NCBI RefSeq assembly: GCF_945859705.1
Contig: NC_079136.1
Coordinates: forward strand, 85,684,867 to 85,748,866
Direction: 5' to 3'
Origin: Episyrphus balteatus
Lineage: Eukaryota; Arthropoda; Insecta; Diptera; Syrphidae
Length of the DNA: 64,000 bases
Shown here: in pieces, positions 24,653 to 35,130 of the stretch
Layout: each line of letters starts with the position of its first letter
How positions within the stretch are numbered: the stretch's first letter is position 1
Translations under genes and position numbers: made by a program
The notes under the pieces: model-generated
What the model was told of the DNA's origin: nothing
The model's input: the letters and a program-made list of their open reading frames with translations, nothing else
Databases searched by the model: none

Positions 24653-25324
24653 AAAGGAGAATGGGCAAGTTTGTATGAAACGTGGACGTTACGCGGCCAG
24701 GAATGAATTTATTATTTTTTGATGTAATTAAGGTTTACATAATATTGTGCAGAAGTTTTATCCCTGTGACGTGTTTCAATAATGGATAAAATGCATTTTT
24801 GCATTTAACGCTTTATATATGTCTCAATGTTAAAACTCAATTGTGTATTTTAAGTGCAAATATTATTGTCTGTCATTTTCCCTGAGTCTGAAGACCTTTA
24901 TCTTGAATATCCAACCACTAGAACCCAAACTATAAGCATTTTAAAACAACAAATTCAAGCCTATTTTTAGAGTTTTGTTGTTCAATTTTTTGTTACTTTG
25001 AATTGTTTGAAAACCTTCGAACCTGAAATGGTTGTCTTAGAAATCTTATATTATGAGTTCTATTGGTCGGATTTTCAAGATTAATGTCTTCATGCTCAGA
25101 GAAAATGACAGAGCATCATATTTTATATTCCAAATAAAAATATAAATCAGTTTTTCCTTCATACAATGAACAATGCATTAACAATACTAATACTGCATTA
25201 TCTTGCATTCTTAACGCAATACAGCGAAACGTCCATAGTAAAAGTTTTTCGTGGGCTATAATTCTTTCATTTGATACCAATTTTATTGATGGCCGCTCAA
25301 CGTCCAAAATGCCCATTCTCCTTT
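24653..25324. mobile_element. MITE family B, copy 1 (672 bp)
   Basis: Terminal inverted repeat AAAGGAGAATGGGCA, with further inward complementarity (GACGTTACGCGGCC / GGCCGCTCAACGTC). About 90% alike, by eye, to the copy at 55375-56021. No coding content. Confidence 0.85.
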
Positions 25325-25523
25325 TTCATTTTCTTTAGCATAGCTGTCTAAAAGTAGTAGCTATGAGATTTCAATTTACAGAAGCTGTTGTGTTAGTTGT
25401 TACATGCCAAAAGGATTATTACTTCAAAGTTTAGAGCCAACTTGTGAACATTTCTTCTGACATGATCATTTAAAACAAAATGCTTTCTTTTTACCTTTTT
25501 GAAGAAAACACAAAATCAAAATA

Positions 25524-25687
25524 AAGGCTTGGCCACACTGGAGGGTATGCGGTAGCGGTACTGGTAGCGGTGAGGGTACTTGTATGAAAAAAATTCCAAA
25601 CTGACACATCCACGTTCAGGTGTGGAATTTTTTTAGTACAAATATCGTTACCGCTATACCGCATACCCTCCGGTGTGGCCAAGCCTT
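25524..25687. mobile_element. Palindromic MITE family C, copy 1 (164 bp)
   Basis: AAGGCTTGGCCACACTGGAG at the left pairs with CTCCGGTGTGGCCAAGCCTT at the right; the whole element folds back with GGTATGCGGTA / TACCGCATACC inside. A degenerate copy is at 45456-45536. Confidence 0.85.
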
Positions 25688-25971
25688 AAGATTTAAAAAA
25701 ATTAATTCAACAATACAAATCAATTCAAATATAAAAAAATAAATTTTTTCAACAGCTTACTGAACAACTCCAAACTGCTGAACGATTTCATCCTTCGTTC
25801 AGTTAAATCATATTCGACGAAATTACAGTTTTAGAGCCTGTGTGTGTATTTTGTAGTTGTCATTTGCAAAAATATTTTCTTTCTTTCTGTCACTTAACAA
25901 AACACACGTGTGTTCTGTGTGTAAATTTTCAGTTGAATTTTATTGAATTTTTTTAATAAAATTCGCTGAAA

Positions 25972-26616
25972 ATGCGTATCGAAACGTGTTATTTTTGTTC
26001 CAGCAAAATCTATCCTGGACATGGAATACAATTTGTGAGAAATGACTGCAAAGTAAGTGCATCAACACAAAACATAAATAACAACGTAGTTGTAACATTT
26101 TCTAATTATTTTTTTTTTGTGTAGATTTTCAAATTTTGCCGTGGTAAATGCCACAAAGCCTTCAAAAAGAGGAAGAATCCACGTAAGGTGCGCTGGACAA
26201 AAGCCTTCCGCAAAGCGGCTGGCAAAGAATTGGCTATCGACCCCAGCTTCGAATTTGAGAAGCGACGCAATGTCCCCGTTAAATATAGCCGTGAAACATG
26301 GAACAAAACTCTGGACGCAATCAAGAAGGTCGTTGAAATCAAGGAGAAACGCCAAGGACAATTTGTTTTGGATCGTTTGCGTAAGGGACGTGAAGTTGAA
26401 ATTCAAATGGACGTTAAAAATGTCCAACAAAACATCTCACTTATTCGTTCGCCTGCTGCTGGTTTGAAGGAGCGTCGTGCCAAGGAGGACGCTCAGGAAG
26501 CAGCGCTGATGGAGGAAGAGGATGAAGAGAATATCACTTATGTTGATGCTCGTGAATTAGAAAAGAAACTTGAAGAAGGTGCGCTCGATGAGGATTTGGA
26601 GATGATGGCGGCGTGA
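25972..26616 (+). CDS. RpL24-like: Ribosome biogenesis protein RLP24 (RpL24-like, RSL24D1)
   Basis: Nuclear pre-60S maturation factor that occupies the eL24 site until replaced in the cytoplasm. Two coding exons, 25972-26052 and 26125-26616 (GTAAGT donor, TGTGTAG acceptor, phase 0), give 190 residues, the normal length. The N-terminus MRIETCYFCSSKIYPGHG with C6, C9 and then FCRGKCHKAF (two more Cys) is the L24e zinc-binding fold. WTKAFRKAAGKEL follows and marks RLP24 rather than cytoplasmic RpL24. The C-terminus is charged and coiled-coil-like, ending in acidic DEDLEMMAA. A T/C-rich stretch near 25875-25895 could be part of a 5' TOP-like leader. Divergent from Exd2, with about 2 kb and several MITEs between them. 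Confidence 0.96.
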
Positions 26617-27200
26617 AGTCTGTCTTGATTTTAGTTGGAAAGAAAACTTGCGTTTAGATTTAAGAGAGTAATTTGATAAGCGTGTTACAAAAATTGTAAT
26701 TTTTCTTATTTTATTGTAACAACTTAGTTATAGATAATTAATAGAGTATGTTCCAGTATTTTGGATTTGTTTTCTTGTTTTATTAGAACAAAGTCATGGA
26801 AGGCATTGATCAAACCTATAAATCATCAGAGTAGCTCAAGATCTCTCCCTTAATTGTTTCAAAGCCACTTGTTGTTTTAAATGTATTTCAAAGCATTTAA
26901 AAGATTTATGCATCAACAGTAGCGGTTCCTTACGTCTTAACTATTTCATGATCTTACAATATTTATTTCAATAATCTTTACATCATTTGTGAAGTGTCCA
27001 GTGATTGTTCATTAAGTCGAGGATGCCACTCTGCATTTCGTTCCACTACCACTAAAGCAGAATGAAATCCGAAAATCGGAGAATCTTCGTACCTCTGAAT
27101 GGTAACACGCGTCGAAATTCTAAAACATATGTTATTAAAACACATCACGATATAAAAAAAGGAATGTCTTAAAGTGTGATTTTTTTAAAAGAAAATCTTA
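26617..27200. other. 3' flank of RpL24-like; nothing further recognised
   Basis: AT-rich 3' UTR and intergenic DNA. No open frame with coding character and no clear repeat. Confidence 0.4.
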
Positions 27201-27519
27201 TTCAGCCCTATCGTGGGTTTCATGTGAACAAGATTCAACCCGGAAAAATTGAACTTCACTTTTCCCCTATTGTGAGTTCCGCGGGCGAAAAGTTGTTCAC
27301 GTTCGGACTTCTCCCTCTTTTTCAACTTTTTTTTTCATGTAATTTGCGAGGTATTCTACAGTTCTTATCTCACTTAAATTTTGGTGTCGAACAAGAAACT
27401 AGTTTAGTGGAAAATGTAAATTCCCTTCGAGTGAAACTCGTAATTGCTTTTAAAATCCCGGGTGAACAAAAATATTCCGGGCAGAAAACATTCCACGTGA
27501 AACTCACAATAGGGCTGAA
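27201..27519. mobile_element. Inverted-repeat element (MITE-like, 319 bp)
   Basis: Left end TTCAGCCCTATCGTGGGTTT pairs with AAACTCACAATAGGGCTGAA at the right; inner parts also pair (AACCCGGAAAAA / ATTCCGGGCAGAA). An apparent 121-codon frame across it is a by-product. Confidence 0.75.
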
Positions 27520-27849
27520 AAAAAAATTAAGTAAAAAATGATTTTTTAAGAAATTTTTAAGCTAAAATTTATCAGAAAAAAAAAATCTGGCAGCTTTATT
27601 TTGCAGCATTATATTTGTGGTGTTTGATTTAAATATGGTAACTGCATTAAAAAAAAGCCATTAAAAGAATACTTCTTTGAGCTTTTTTGCCTTATTTCAC
27701 TATTTTTAACCATGAAAACTTAACGTTCGAATAGAGTTGACTCGATTTTTAGAATGAAAAGCCAATTGATATAGCGAACGCTCTCGTCATAGCGAATGAC
27801 CTCGAACATTAATTATATCATTCGTTATACTGGACGTCCACTGTACAAC

Positions 27850-28309
27850 CAATTGGGCAGGTTCAGAAACGTTAGGGACTAAATATTTAGGTAATTTCTC
27901 GGTCTCTGATTGGTCAACTGTAAAAAAAATCCTTCCAATTTAGGTAATTTTATTGGAAAGCTAACTGGAAAGTTAGGCAAGAAATTTTTCCCTAAACATT
28001 TAGGAAAGTTTTTTTTGTCAACATGACAGCTGACTGTTTTTAATTATAGAATTTCGTTAACAGAATTAAATTTATTTGTGTGAAAAACGAGTAAAATGTG
28101 CATTATCGGTTATAATTAATGTTATTTATTTATTAAAATGAAGTGAAATTTGGTGTCTGCCCCATGCGATCTATAATTTGTTGAGTAGATTTCAAAATTT
28201 GACAATAACATCACATCCAAACTAATTTAGGGAATTTACTCAAATTTCCGTTCAGAAAATGACGTTGCCTAAATATCTAGTCCCTAATATTTCCTGAACG
28301 TGCCCATTG
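27850..28309. mobile_element. Inverted-repeat element (MITE-like, 460 bp)
   Basis: Termini CAATTGGGCAGGTTCAGAAA and its near-complement ending GAACGTGCCCATTG, continuing through GTTAGGGACTAAATATTTAGG / CCTAAATATCTAGTCCCTAA. It directly abuts the tandem array that starts at 28310. Confidence 0.8.
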
Positions 28310-30370
28310 TATTTTTGTAGGCAAGGGGTTAACCTTGATTTTTTCTCGAAAATCCGATAAAAATAAATTTGTGATTTTTTTACATAAACAGATAGGCCTG
28401 TTCATTGTGAACTCGAATTTGTCAACCAAAACTTGTTTGGAGACTTTGATCCGAAAATATCGGTTTCCGAATGAAAAAAAAAATATAATATTTCGATTGC
28501 AAATAATTCAGCAACCAGCCCTTCAAGAAACTTTTGGTTTTCAGCTAAGAGACCTTTCTTTTGATGTCTCACTCGATTGATTTGTACAACATTTTTGAAA
28601 TTGTATTTTTTGTAGGCAAGGGGTTAACCTTGATTTTTTCTCGAAAATCCGATAAAAATAAATTTGTGATTTTTTTACATAAACAGATAGGCCTGTTCAT
28701 TGTGAACTCGAATTTGTCAACCAAAACTTGTTTGGAGACTTTGATTCGAAAATATCGGTTTCCGAATGAAAAAAATATATAATATTTCGATTGCAAATAA
28801 TTCAGCAACCAGCCCTTCAAGAAACTTTTGGTTTTCAGCTATGAATAGAGCTCTAAGAGACCTTTCTTTTGATGTCTCACTCGATTGATTTGGATAACAT
28901 TTTTGAAATTGTATTTTTTGTAGGCAAGTGGTTAACCTTGATTTTTTCTCGAAAATCCGATAAAAATAAATTTGTGATTTTTTTATAAAAGAGATAGGCC
29001 TGTTCATTGTGAGCTCGAATTTGTCAACCAAAACTTGTTTGGAGACTTTTATCCGAAAATATCGGTTTCCGAATGAAAAAAAAATATAATATTTCGATTG
29101 CAAATAATTCAGCAACCAGCCCTTAAAGAAACTTTTGGTTTTCAGCTATGAATAGAGCTCTAAGAGACCTTTCTTTTGATGTCTCACTCGATTGATTTGG
29201 ACAACATTTTTGAAATTGTATTTTTTGTAGGCAAGGGGTTAACCTTGATTTTTTCTCGAAAATCCGATAAAAATAAATTTGTGATTTTTTTACATAAAGA
29301 GATAGGCCTGTTCATTGTGAACTCGAATTTGTCAACCAAAACTTGTTTGGAGACTTTTATCCGAAAATATCGGTTTCCGAATGAAAAAAAAAATAGTATT
29401 TCGATTGCAAATAATTCAGCAACCAGCCCTTCAAGAAACTTTTGGTTTTCAGCTAAGAGACCTTTCTTTTGATGTCTCACTCGATTGATTTGTACAACAT
29501 TTTTGAAATTGTATTTTTTGTAGGCAAGGGGTTAACCTTGATTTTTTCTCGAAAATCCGATAAAAATAAATTTGTGATTTTTTTACATAAATAGATAGGC
29601 CCCTTTATTGTGAACTCGAATCTGTTAACCAAAACATGTTTGGAGAATTTGATTCGAAAATATCGGTTTCCGAATGAAAAAAATATATAATATTTCGATT
29701 GCAAATAATTCAGCAACCAGCCCTTCAAGAAACTTTTGGTTTTCAGCTATGAATAGAGCTCTAAGAGACCTTTCTTTTGATGTCTCACTCGATTGATTTG
29801 GATAACATTTTTGAAATTGTATTTTTTGTAGGCAAGTGGTTAACCTTGATTTTTTCTCGAAAATCCGATAAAAATAAATTTGTGATTTTTTTACATAAAG
29901 AGATAGGCCTGTTCATTGTGAACTCGAATTTGTCAACCAAAACTTGTTTGGAGACTTTTATCCGAAAATATCGGTTTCCGAATGAAAAAAAAATATAATA
30001 TTTCGATTGCAAATAATTCAGCAACCAGCCCTTAAAGAAACTTTTGGTTTTCAGCTATGAATAGAGCTCTAAGAGACCTTTCTTTTGATGTCTCACTCGA
30101 TTGATTTGGACAACATTTTTGAAATTGTATTTTTTGTAGGCAAGGGGTTAACCTTGATTTTTTCTCGAAAATCCGATAAAAATAAATTTGTGATTTTTTT
30201 ACATAAAGAGATAGGCCTGTTCATTGTGAACTCGAATTTGTCAACCAAAACTTGTTTGGAGACTTTTATCCGAAAATATCGGTTTCCGAATGAAAAAAAA
30301 ATATATTATTTCGATTGCAAATAATTCAGCAACCAGCCCTTCAAGAAACTTTTGGTTTGCAGCTATAAGA
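28310..30370. repeat. Tandem repeat of about 300-bp units arranged as 909-bp trimers
   Basis: Seven units start at GCAAGGGGTTAACC or GCAAGTGGTTAACC: 28321, 28616, 28923, 29231, 29523, 29832, 30140. Spacings of 295, 307, 308, 292, 309 and 308 show a period of three: the shorter unit lacks TATGAATAGAGCTC, and the GTGG variant marks the third unit of each trimer (28923, 29832). Equivalent units are 907-910 bp apart. Each unit opens short frames on both strands with the same peptide, which explains the repeated 73-132-residue ORFs; I do not consider them coding. Confidence 0.95.
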
Positions 30371-32585
30371 TACACCAAAACGATAGAAAACATAAGGAAC
30401 ACATTACATTTTTACTTTTTGCTCTATGACAACCTGGAGCCTAGATATTCGAATAGAACCAAAATATCCCCAAAATGCAATTTGGGTATAACTCCCCTCG
30501 CATAAAAGAATGGTCAGGTGGTTAGAATTGGATTTTAAGGTTTTAAGTAAGACCAATTGATCCATGAAATAAAAAAAGGAAGTGCCTCTGTGTCTGCGCG
30601 CAAGGTCAAATGACGTTTCAAAGGATAATTATCAATTTATGAATCTATCGTCTTTAAAATAAATGCTCGCTTTGAGGACTTTTGAAATTTTAAGGCATAC
30701 AAAAAGTAATTCTAATATGCAATTAATAAAGCAAAAAATGAAAATATTCATCTATTTTCTTTAAACGCTCACTTTAATTTTTTTTCCTATTAATGGTCAA
30801 TTTGCGTAGAATTACACATTTAAAAAATTTTATCCTAAAAGTTTTAAAAAATTTAGTAACTTGAATTGAGAAGAGCAAGTTCGTGCGTCCAGTCGTACAT
30901 TTTAGTTTTATTTCGATATGAACATATGGTAGGTACCCTAATTTTGCAATGTAATAGTGGTCAAAAGTTTTATTAGGGTCTAAGGTTTAATAATATGTAA
31001 AAAAAAAAAATTATAATATAGTTCGTCTTTGGCTCGCTCAAATCGCTCAAAAAATGATTTTTTTTCTTCGCATATTATTTCGCATCTTCTTTACTAAGTG
31101 TTCAATTCCAACAAATATATGCTTAAAAGTTTTTTTTTTATAAAGATATATGAATATGTATTTAACATATTTGTTTTTGTATTCAAACGGCGCACAGTGT
31201 GGCCGATGGTAGGAAAAGTTGGCAAAAATTATTTTTCTTCGTTTCTAAGTTTGTTATGGGTAAAAATACTATATTAAAGCACAAAACTGAGACAACTTTT
31301 GTGATTCTATGAAAAATTATCAAAAACGCACATTGTAAGGACATAAGTATCTGTTACCTTTAACTTTGAAGTTGTTTGAGAAAGAAAATTGTTATTTATT
31401 TGTTCAATACTTAGATTTTACTGTTTTTTTTTTTTAAATAAGATTATTCTTAAAAATAGATTTTAGACCTGACTCAACGGTTTAGTCATAACAAAATCTT
31501 TTTAATGAAAAAATACACTGGTCAACAAAATTCAACTTTTTTTGTCCGAAGAACCAAAACATACTTTTCTGAAAGATTTAGGGATGCTGAACTCGAATCC
31601 ACGAAAGAAATATTCTATTAGCTTCCGTTTTTTGAAATATTACCGTTATAAAATGCAAAAAAACACGTTATTTTGAATGTTTATGAGGTTATGGTAAAAA
31701 AGTGTGGTAATTTCTTTAAGCATAGTTTGACGCGGACATCTTCTTCAGAGAACCGTTTCAAATTTTCCGATCTTTTTTCATGTATGAGATATCTCAAGCT
31801 GCGCCTGCGTCTCCATTGTGTAGATCAACACTATTTCCTTAAATTTTTAGCCACAATGCTAACCGTACACACTTTCAGTTTTGGCTAATAGAATAATTCT
31901 GACAATGGATACAAGTTCAGAATTTCTAACACCTTCAGAAAAGTAAAATTCTGTTGAACTGCATTGTCAGTACTTCCGGAATCTGAGAAATATATACAAA
32001 AAAATCGTTATTTTTAGATAACTTCACATAGTGTTTACTCAAAAAGGGGCAATCATGGGCACCACTTTTTTAATTGACACGAAAGACGACACTCTCAACA
32101 ATAAAGGGACACCAAAAACAAAGCGCCACTTCACGTTCACACCTTTGTGAACTTTTTCTTAACGAGTTTGTATGACGCACACAAAAAACGAATGATTTTA
32201 AAGACACCGAATTCGAATAATTTTTTCAAACAAACTAGACACTCATAATTCAAAAGAGGAATGAGAATCGAAAGCTTCCCTTTTGCTTGTAATTCCAAAT
32301 TTATTTCAAATTTTTATCTTTTGATTTAACGAAATAGCACTTAAAACTTGAAACACAGACGGGAGCTAGAAAAAGGTAAATAACGAATAATTTCGTCAAT
32401 GGCGACATTTTAAAGTGTAGTTACTCACCGCGTTAGACTTAAACCGTGGAATAAAACCGGTTTTGTGTAGCTTATTAATCCCTTTATTAAAGTAAATTTG
32501 TATTTGGCAGTTCGGTACAATTTGCCAGCTTTTGATACCATTGGCCACACTGTGCGGCGTGCGTAATTAAAAAAAAAACATAATA
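30371..32585. other. AT-rich intergenic DNA with transposon debris
   Basis: No gene is seen. A stretch from 31516 (CACTGGTCAACAAAATTCAAC) matches the terminus of the element at 46815 and is followed by related sequence to about 31640, so an old fragment of that family is present. The rest is AT-rich with no recognised structure. Confidence 0.4.
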
Positions 32586-33095
32586 CAGTAATACCTCGAT
32601 AATGTGAACTAATTAAAACAAGGCGTTTTCGGATTTTAGGGGGATTCACATTACTGGAACGTTTTCCAATTCTCATTGAACTGATCAAAACAATCTTTAT
32701 AACCAATAAATATAACCCAAAATAATGTTTTGAAGCATTTATTGAAAAAAATATCAGAAAAAATAAATAAGTAAAATACAGGTACCTAGGTATGCGTTTC
32801 AAAACATCAACAAAAAATCATTAAAATCGGTAGAATCAATTCTTCATTAAAGCAGCTGCATTCAATATTTCTTAAGATATGTCTATACAAACAACTGTTG
32901 TCCCTTATCCAGGCCTATAAAGACAATTTCGTGCCCGAACTAGAAAAACACGCAAGCTTTTACAAAAGAAATTCACATTACAGAGTATAAAAATTTTCGA
33001 AGTTCACATTATAGAGATGACAATGATAATTTTTGGCGATTCACATTTTAGAGAAATTCGCATTATCGGTAATTCACATTATCGAGGGACTACTG
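32586..33095. mobile_element. Tc1/mariner (pogo-like) MITE with TA target duplication
   Basis: Ends CAGTAATACCTCGATAATGT and the complementary ATTATCGAGGGACTACTG, each flanked by TA. TA duplication and CAG..CTG ends with CTCGATAATG are typical of pogo/Tigger-type elements. The interior is 510 bp with repeated TTCACATTAT..GAG motifs and no transposase. Confidence 0.85.
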
Positions 33096-33752
33096 TATTT
33101 CAAAAATCTCTAAAAATTAAAATTTCTTCGATTTCTTCCTATATTTTGAGCGAGTCAAAGATACCTATTAATTTAAATACAAATTGTAAATGCAGGATTT
33201 ATTTTTGATAAGTAATGCAACTTTTAAAAGCTATTACATTTAAAAATTCCATACTTGAGCATGGACATTATTTTTTTTGTATGATGTTTAAAAAATGAAC
33301 CTTCTTTAAAAAAACACCAAATGTGTTTGTATGCATAAATCAATTAAGTTAGCACTTTTTAAAGTTATAACGCGTCAGAATATGGCTTTAAAATAATAGG
33401 TACGTTAAAAAAAAGCATACAAAATAGTTAAAAAAAACTATTTTTGGAAAACTATTGTTTCAGTTTTAGGTAATGTTTTTGCAACACCTGTTTCAAATTT
33501 CGATGAAAACAGAAACTAAAATAAATCCCTCAAAATATGAGCCTTCAAAATTAATATTTAGTACTCTCCCTTCGCTTGTGAAAAGTTTTCATAAAAAACT
33601 CGGATACCTACTTGAGTTTTTATTTTTAAAATATTTTAAACTCTACTGTATTTAATGCTACAGAAAAAAAAAATCCAGATTACTTAGGTATACATAGGGT
33701 ATATCGAAATCGGTACAGCTATACAACTTTTTACCTTTTTTCGATAAAAAAA

Positions 33753-33817
33753 AGGATCTCAAACACCGGAAAGGTATATCGTTACCGTATACTTACCTTT
33801 CCGGTGTTTGAGATCCT
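33753..33817. repeat. Perfect 24-bp hairpin
   Basis: AGGATCTCAAACACCGGAAA and its exact complement TTTCCGGTGTTTGAGATCCT form a 24-bp stem (with GGTA/TACC) around a 17-base loop. It lies in AT-rich DNA with no gene nearby. It could be the core of a small foldback element or a hairpin RNA locus. Confidence 0.8.
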
Positions 33818-35130
33818 CTAAAAATCTTAAATGTTACGTATACACCACAGTGCTCATGAATCGATCGATTCGCTATGCTTTGTTTAGTAGACAATTTTTA
33901 TTACGTTCAATGATATGATAAGAAAGCTTAAAAATAAATGTAAAAAACGTTTGTTGTTTGTGTCGTATGATGTCAAATCTATGAAACAACCGACAACACC
34001 GATTTAGATTGAAAAGTTTGCAGTTGTTCATTACTATTTATACATGTACAAATTTACTTTGTAGTTTCATACGATCATACTACATATAACAAAACTGTTT
34101 TACAGTTATGATCACTAGATTATCTCGTACAACAACAACACTTTCCTACCCGAGCAGAAGATCATGTGTTGTTTGTACATTGTACTTGATCTACTAATCA
34201 TCAACTCATTTATAAGTCTACTACACCTCCAAAGATAAGCGGTTAATATTTAAAATATCATCTTGTCGATTGTTGCTAATGTCTACAAAAATAAATTTTG
34301 TGCCCTTGTTTTTTTTTTTTAAATAATGAACGATTAGAAAGTGATTCGACTTTACGCTTTACCCTAAAACTTTGTTTTTAATTGAAAGTACTCATGACTA
34401 AACCCAAATTTAATTTAAAAATTGAGCCCAGGTAGTTTAGGTCACTCATTTTCTGGAATCAAATGAAATAAAATAATTAGTCGAGAAAAAAATTGTTTAT
34501 AACATGCAACACATGTAAGGATACGTTAATAAAGAAATTAAACAAGTCCCTATAGCTTTTAAAATCTTATGAATTGTTAATAAAAAGGAATGCAAAAAAC
34601 ATGTTATGCTTAACTTACATAGTAAATGGTCTCGAAACTATGTTATTTTATTGATTAACTTATCAGATTCGTATAGTTTTTTAATACATTGAATTGAAAT
34701 GCTCAATTTTTAATCATAAAAGCGCTAGCATGCACGACACAATCGTATATTAAAATTAATAGACAACAGGTAAAATTTTAACATAAAATCAATATTTTTC
34801 CCATGAGGTTTTATACAGCAACAAGTCATTGTTTATTCTAATGGAAATGCAAACTATACATTTGTGTTGATATCAACCGATATAGCAATAATGGAGACAT
34901 GCTTTCTTCTTAATTAAATTAGTTGATGTCTTTTCAATACACCTATATTAAATGTCAGTATTTTGTATTCTCCTGGATAGGAAAGTTCTAAATGTGAAAT
35001 TTCTTTGTTCTACTCCTATTAAATAAAAATAAATTTTTAAAAATCATGTCTTATACTGGAAGTTTGTACACATTAAGAAAAAAAACCTACCACTGATACG
35101 AGCACATAATGTAAATACAATTTCTTTCAG
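33818..35130. other. Upstream region or first intron of the GMC oxidoreductase
   Basis: The first visible GMC exon at 35131 starts with two bases of a split codon and has no in-frame ATG, so at least one coding exon must lie upstream, here or further left. I could not identify it with confidence. Otherwise AT-rich without recognised features, except TACGTATACACCACAGTGC at 33838, a motif shared with 54091 and 60652. Confidence 0.4.

Noticed and set aside
25491..25682. 63-residue ORF across the palindromic MITE
   Set aside because: Lies wholly within a 164-bp foldback element.
28335..30324. Repeated 70-130-residue ORFs on both strands
   Set aside because: They are the same peptide repeated once per 300-bp tandem unit, Phe/Lys-rich from AT-rich DNA, and present on both strands.
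33818..35130. Candidate first coding exon of the GMC gene (for example from an ATG near 34108)
   Set aside because: No candidate ended at a good donor in the phase required by the 35131 exon, so I left the 5' exon unplaced.
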